From Mycobacterium sp. (GTDB taxonomy: Bacteria > Actinomycetota > Actinomycetes > Mycobacteriales > Mycobacteriaceae): a DNA stretch of 8,246 nucleotides. The translations under genes and the position numbers were made by a program. Below, piece by piece: positions 6,741 through 8,246 of the stretch. The notes beneath the pieces were generated by a model. The model searched no databases and was not told the origin of the DNA. It worked only from the letters and a program-made list of their open reading frames with translations. The stretch is from assembly GCA_018500005.2 (NCBI GenBank), contig JAHBAP020000620.1, positions 1 to 8,246 on the forward strand, in the 5' to 3' direction. How positions within the stretch are numbered: position 1 is the first letter of the stretch; the number at the start of each line of letters is the position of its first letter.

Positions 6741-7107
6741 GGCTGGCGATGAAGTGACGGCGGTCGGAGGGCGGTCCGGGGTGGTGATCGACTGCCACGA
6801 TTGCGACCGGCTGGCGCTCTTTTGGTCGTCAGTTCTCGGCGGAACTCCCGAGCGCGAGTCCGAGGAATGGGTCTGTGTGCGGATGCCGGACGGCTCTACG
6901 CTGGTGTCGTTCCAACGCGTTCCGGAACCGAAAACCGTCAAGAACCGGGTCCATCTCGACATCACCGCCCAAGACCTCGAATTCGCGGCGGCGCGGTGCG
7001 TGGAACTGGGTGCAACTCAGCTCACTGGCCGGCGTGGGGATGAACTCGGCGATTTCATCGTTCTGGCTGACCCCGAGGGCAATGAGTTCTGTGTCGTCAC
7101 CGGCTGA
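6715..7107 (+). CDS. VOC-superfamily (glyoxalase-like) protein
   Basis: This small single-domain protein resembles the glyoxalase/bleomycin-resistance (VOC) superfamily, probably the Glyoxalase_6 group. The first half has VVIDCHDCDRLALFWSSVLG, the second has NRVHLDITAQDLEFAAARCVELGAT and ends with VLADPEGNEFCVV. Possible metal-site residues are the His in RVHLD and the Glu in GNEFCVV. The start is ambiguous. ATG at 6715 has GGAAG at 6703-6707 and overlaps vapC by 26 bp. GTG at 6754 begins just before the domain and follows the vapC stop by 13 bp. ATG at 6694 is also in frame. The substrate is unknown, and such proteins have varied enzyme and binding roles. It may be co-transcribed with vapBC. 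Confidence 0.75.
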   Translation: MSLLPRVVEAGDEVTAVGGRSGVVIDCHDCDRLALFWSSVLGGTPERESEEWVCVRMPDGSTLVSFQRVPEPKTVKNRVHLDITAQDLEFAAARCVELGATQLTGRRGDELGDFIVLADPEGNEFCVVTG

Positions 7108-7141
7108 AGACGGTCGCATTTCTGACGCTAGGCTTGAACCC
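7104..7141 (+). promoter_or_regulatory. Possible tRNA promoter
   Basis: TAGGCT at 7129-7134 fits a TAnnnT -10 element about 30 bp before the tRNA, with a weak -35-like CTGAAG at 7104-7109. The VOC gene ends at 7107, so the tRNA needs its own promoter or read-through from the upstream operon. The assignment rests on motif resemblance alone. Confidence 0.3.
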
Positions 7142-7164
7142 GCGTCGGCAGGCGTCGGTCGCAA

Positions 7165-7238
7165 GGGGCGGTAGCTCAGTTGGTTAGAGCCGTGGACTCA
7201 TAATCCATTGGTCGCGGGTTCGAGCCCCGCCCGCCCTA
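7165..7238 (+). tRNA. tRNA with CAT anticodon (tRNA-Met, or tRNA-Ile2)
   Basis: A complete cloverleaf can be folded. The acceptor is GGGGCGG (7165-7171) with CCGCCCT (7231-7237), including a G-U first pair. The D stem is GCTC/GAGC. The anticodon stem is GTGGA/TCCAT around loop CTCATAA, with CAT at 7199-7201. The variable loop is TGGTC, the T stem is GCGGG/CCCGC around TTCGAGC, and the discriminator is A at 7238. CCA is not encoded. A CAT anticodon means either elongator Met or an Ile tRNA whose C34 is changed to lysidine; it does not look like the initiator. Choosing between the two needs comparison with known mycobacterial sets. Confidence 0.93.
7199..7238. other. Predicted integration site core (attL/attR) in the tRNA 3' half
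   Basis: A tyrosine integrase gene ends 44 bp beyond the intact tRNA, and integrases of this kind normally recombine in the anticodon-to-3'-end half of a tRNA gene. The element would then have supplied the 3' half seen here. The limits given are a guess, because the second att copy that would define the core is not in the window. Confidence 0.4.
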
Positions 7239-7274
7239 CGTCAGAGGCTATTTTTCGCGACCTCGCGGGCTGGG

Positions 7275-7296
7275 TCATCGTTTATTCATCGTTTAT
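7275..7296. repeat. Perfect 11-bp tandem repeat at the integrase stop
   Basis: TCATCGTTTAT occurs twice back to back, at 7275-7285 and 7286-7296. On the minus strand the inner copy encodes the last integrase codons and the junction of the two copies forms the TAA stop. It lies between the tRNA and the integrase, where arm-type integrase or excisionase sites are often found. It may equally be a simple slippage duplication. Confidence 0.6.
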
Positions 7297-8246
7297 GCCG
7301 ACGGTTCGGTCCATTAGGGCCGCTACCTCGGTATGTGTCGTGCCGCGCTTCATGTAGCGGTCCTGGGTCATCGACACGTTCGAGTGGCCGAGTTGGTCGG
7401 CGCCGACCCGGGCCGACAGACCCTCCTCGTCGATGAGGGTGGCGATGGTCTTGCGGAAGCTGTGACTGCTGACGTCGGGTGCGCCGAGGTCGTCGCGGAC
7501 CTTGCGCCACTGCTTGCCGAAATTGTTGGGGTCGCGGAGGGTGCCGGCCGTGGAGGGAAAGATGACCCACTGCTCTCCGAGGAAGGGCCGGCTCCGCCGG
7601 GCCTTGAGGGCAGTGACCGCGAATTTGGGCAGAGGCACGGTGCGGTAGCCGGCGTCGGTCTTCGGCTCGGGGAGCCGCTTGAGGCCCTCACCCTTGGCTC
7701 GCACGACTTTGCCAGCCACGCTCAGCGTCGCGTTCTCCTCGTTGAAGTCCTCCCACCGCAGCGCCAGCAGTTCCGAGCGCCTCAGGCCGGTCGCCATCAA
7801 GACGAGGACTGGGTCGACCAGGTCCAGCTCGCGGCAGTACTCCGACTCTGCGAGCTTCGCCCAAAGATCGCGGACTTGTTTCGCGTCGAGGGCAGGAGCT
7901 CCCTGGGGTCGTTTCTTCCGCTCGATCGACTCGACATCCCGGGTGGGATTGGTGGTCAATGCGTTGGCCATGACCGCCAGCTGCAGCGCCCCGGCCAGGA
8001 TGGTCTTGGACTGGCGGGCCATCGTTGGACCGTGAGCCTTGTTCATCGACCGAATGGCAGCGTCGATCCGTGCTGCCGTCGCCTCGCCCACCCGGAGGCC
8101 GCCGATGAAGTTCTTGAGTTTAGTTGCGTTGTAGCGGTAGGTCGACATCGTGGCGGGGGAGCGGGCATTCTCTTCGAGGCCAGTGTGGGGCCGCTCGACA
8201 AGGTCGTAAACCTTTGTCTCCGTCGTTACCTCGCCGGAAATCGCCA
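7282..8246 (-). CDS. Tyrosine site-specific recombinase (phage-type integrase), 5' end outside the window
   Basis: This integrase would insert and excise its element at the neighbouring tRNA. A Met at 8148 is in frame, but the frame stays open for 32 more codons to the window edge. Those codons continue a plausible core-binding domain (ENARSPAT before STYRYN), so the true start is to the right and about 320 residues are visible. Counting from the Met at 8148, the catalytic set is complete: Arg123 (ATGLRRSE), Lys163 (PKTDAGYRT), His229 and Arg232 (HSFRK), His255 (LGHSN) and nucleophile Tyr265 (DRYM). The arm-binding N-terminus is missing. The gene points toward the tRNA and ends 44 bp from it. 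It appears intact, and could belong to a prophage or another integrative element. Confidence 0.9.
   Translation of the reverse strand, partial: AISGEVTTETKVYDLVERPHTGLEENARSPATMSTYRYNATKLKNFIGGLRVGEATAARIDAAIRSMNKAHGPTMARQSKTILAGALQLAVMANALTTNPTRDVESIERKKRPQGAPALDAKQVRDLWAKLAESEYCRELDLVDPVLVLMATGLRRSELLALRWEDFNEENATLSVAGKVVRAKGEGLKRLPEPKTDAGYRTVPLPKFAVTALKARRSRPFLGEQWVIFPSTAGTLRDPNNFGKQWRKVRDDLGAPDVSSHSFRKTIATLIDEEGLSARVGADQLGHSNVSMTQDRYMKRGTTHTEVAALMDRTVGINDE

Noticed and set aside
6423..6965. 180-codon minus-strand frame across vapC and the VOC gene
   Set aside because: Antisense to two genes with clear domains; no motif and no ribosome-binding support.
7251..7267. T-run 7251-7255 and CGCG/CGCG mini-hairpin as a terminator for the tRNA or integrase
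   Set aside because: The T-run has no stable stem before it on the plus strand, and on the minus strand the stem is only 4 bp and is followed by A residues.

Overview
The window is high-GC actinobacterial DNA and most likely comes from a Mycobacterium/Mycolicibacterium chromosome. The left two thirds match, in gene order, orientation and protein length, the M. tuberculosis block Rv2314c-Rv2318 (tldE-like, tldD-like, uspA, uspB, uspC). That match is from memory of the family, not from a database search.

Layout. (1) Positions 1-57 hold a long perfect hairpin that starts at the uspC stop codon, a likely terminator. (2) Positions 52-3036, minus strand, are a tightly overlapping uspA-uspB-uspC operon: two sugar-ABC permeases and an extracytoplasmic solute-binding protein, with no ATPase gene. 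(3) Positions 3037-3070 are a 34-bp divergent promoter gap with one AT-rich core. (4) Positions 3071-5999, plus strand, are tldD and tldE, the catalytic and non-catalytic halves of a TldD/TldE metalloprotease, joined by a 13-codon mini-ORF that overlaps both genes. (5) Positions 6012-6740 are a VapBC-type toxin-antitoxin module with inverted-repeat operators over an apparently leaderless start. (6) Positions 6715-7107 encode a small VOC/glyoxalase-like protein overlapping the toxin. (7) Positions 7165-7238 are a CAT-anticodon tRNA. (8) From 7282 to the right edge, minus strand, lies a tyrosine integrase whose N-terminus is cut off by the window. An integrase ending 44 bp beyond an intact tRNA 3' end is the usual junction of a prophage or integrative element.

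How the genes work together. UspABC is expected to import an amino sugar or related sugar using an ATPase shared with other transporters. The divergent TldD/TldE pair would cleave unfolded or modified peptides in the cytoplasm; a functional link to the transporter is only suggested by the shared promoter gap and the conserved order. VapBC and the VOC gene are accessory genes between the conserved block and the tRNA. The element carried by the integrase continues to the right, outside the window. I found no clearly new multi-gene system. The most unusual items are the tldD-tldE mini-ORF relay, the operator/start-codon arrangement of vapB, the direct repeat at the integrase stop, and the terminal hairpin.
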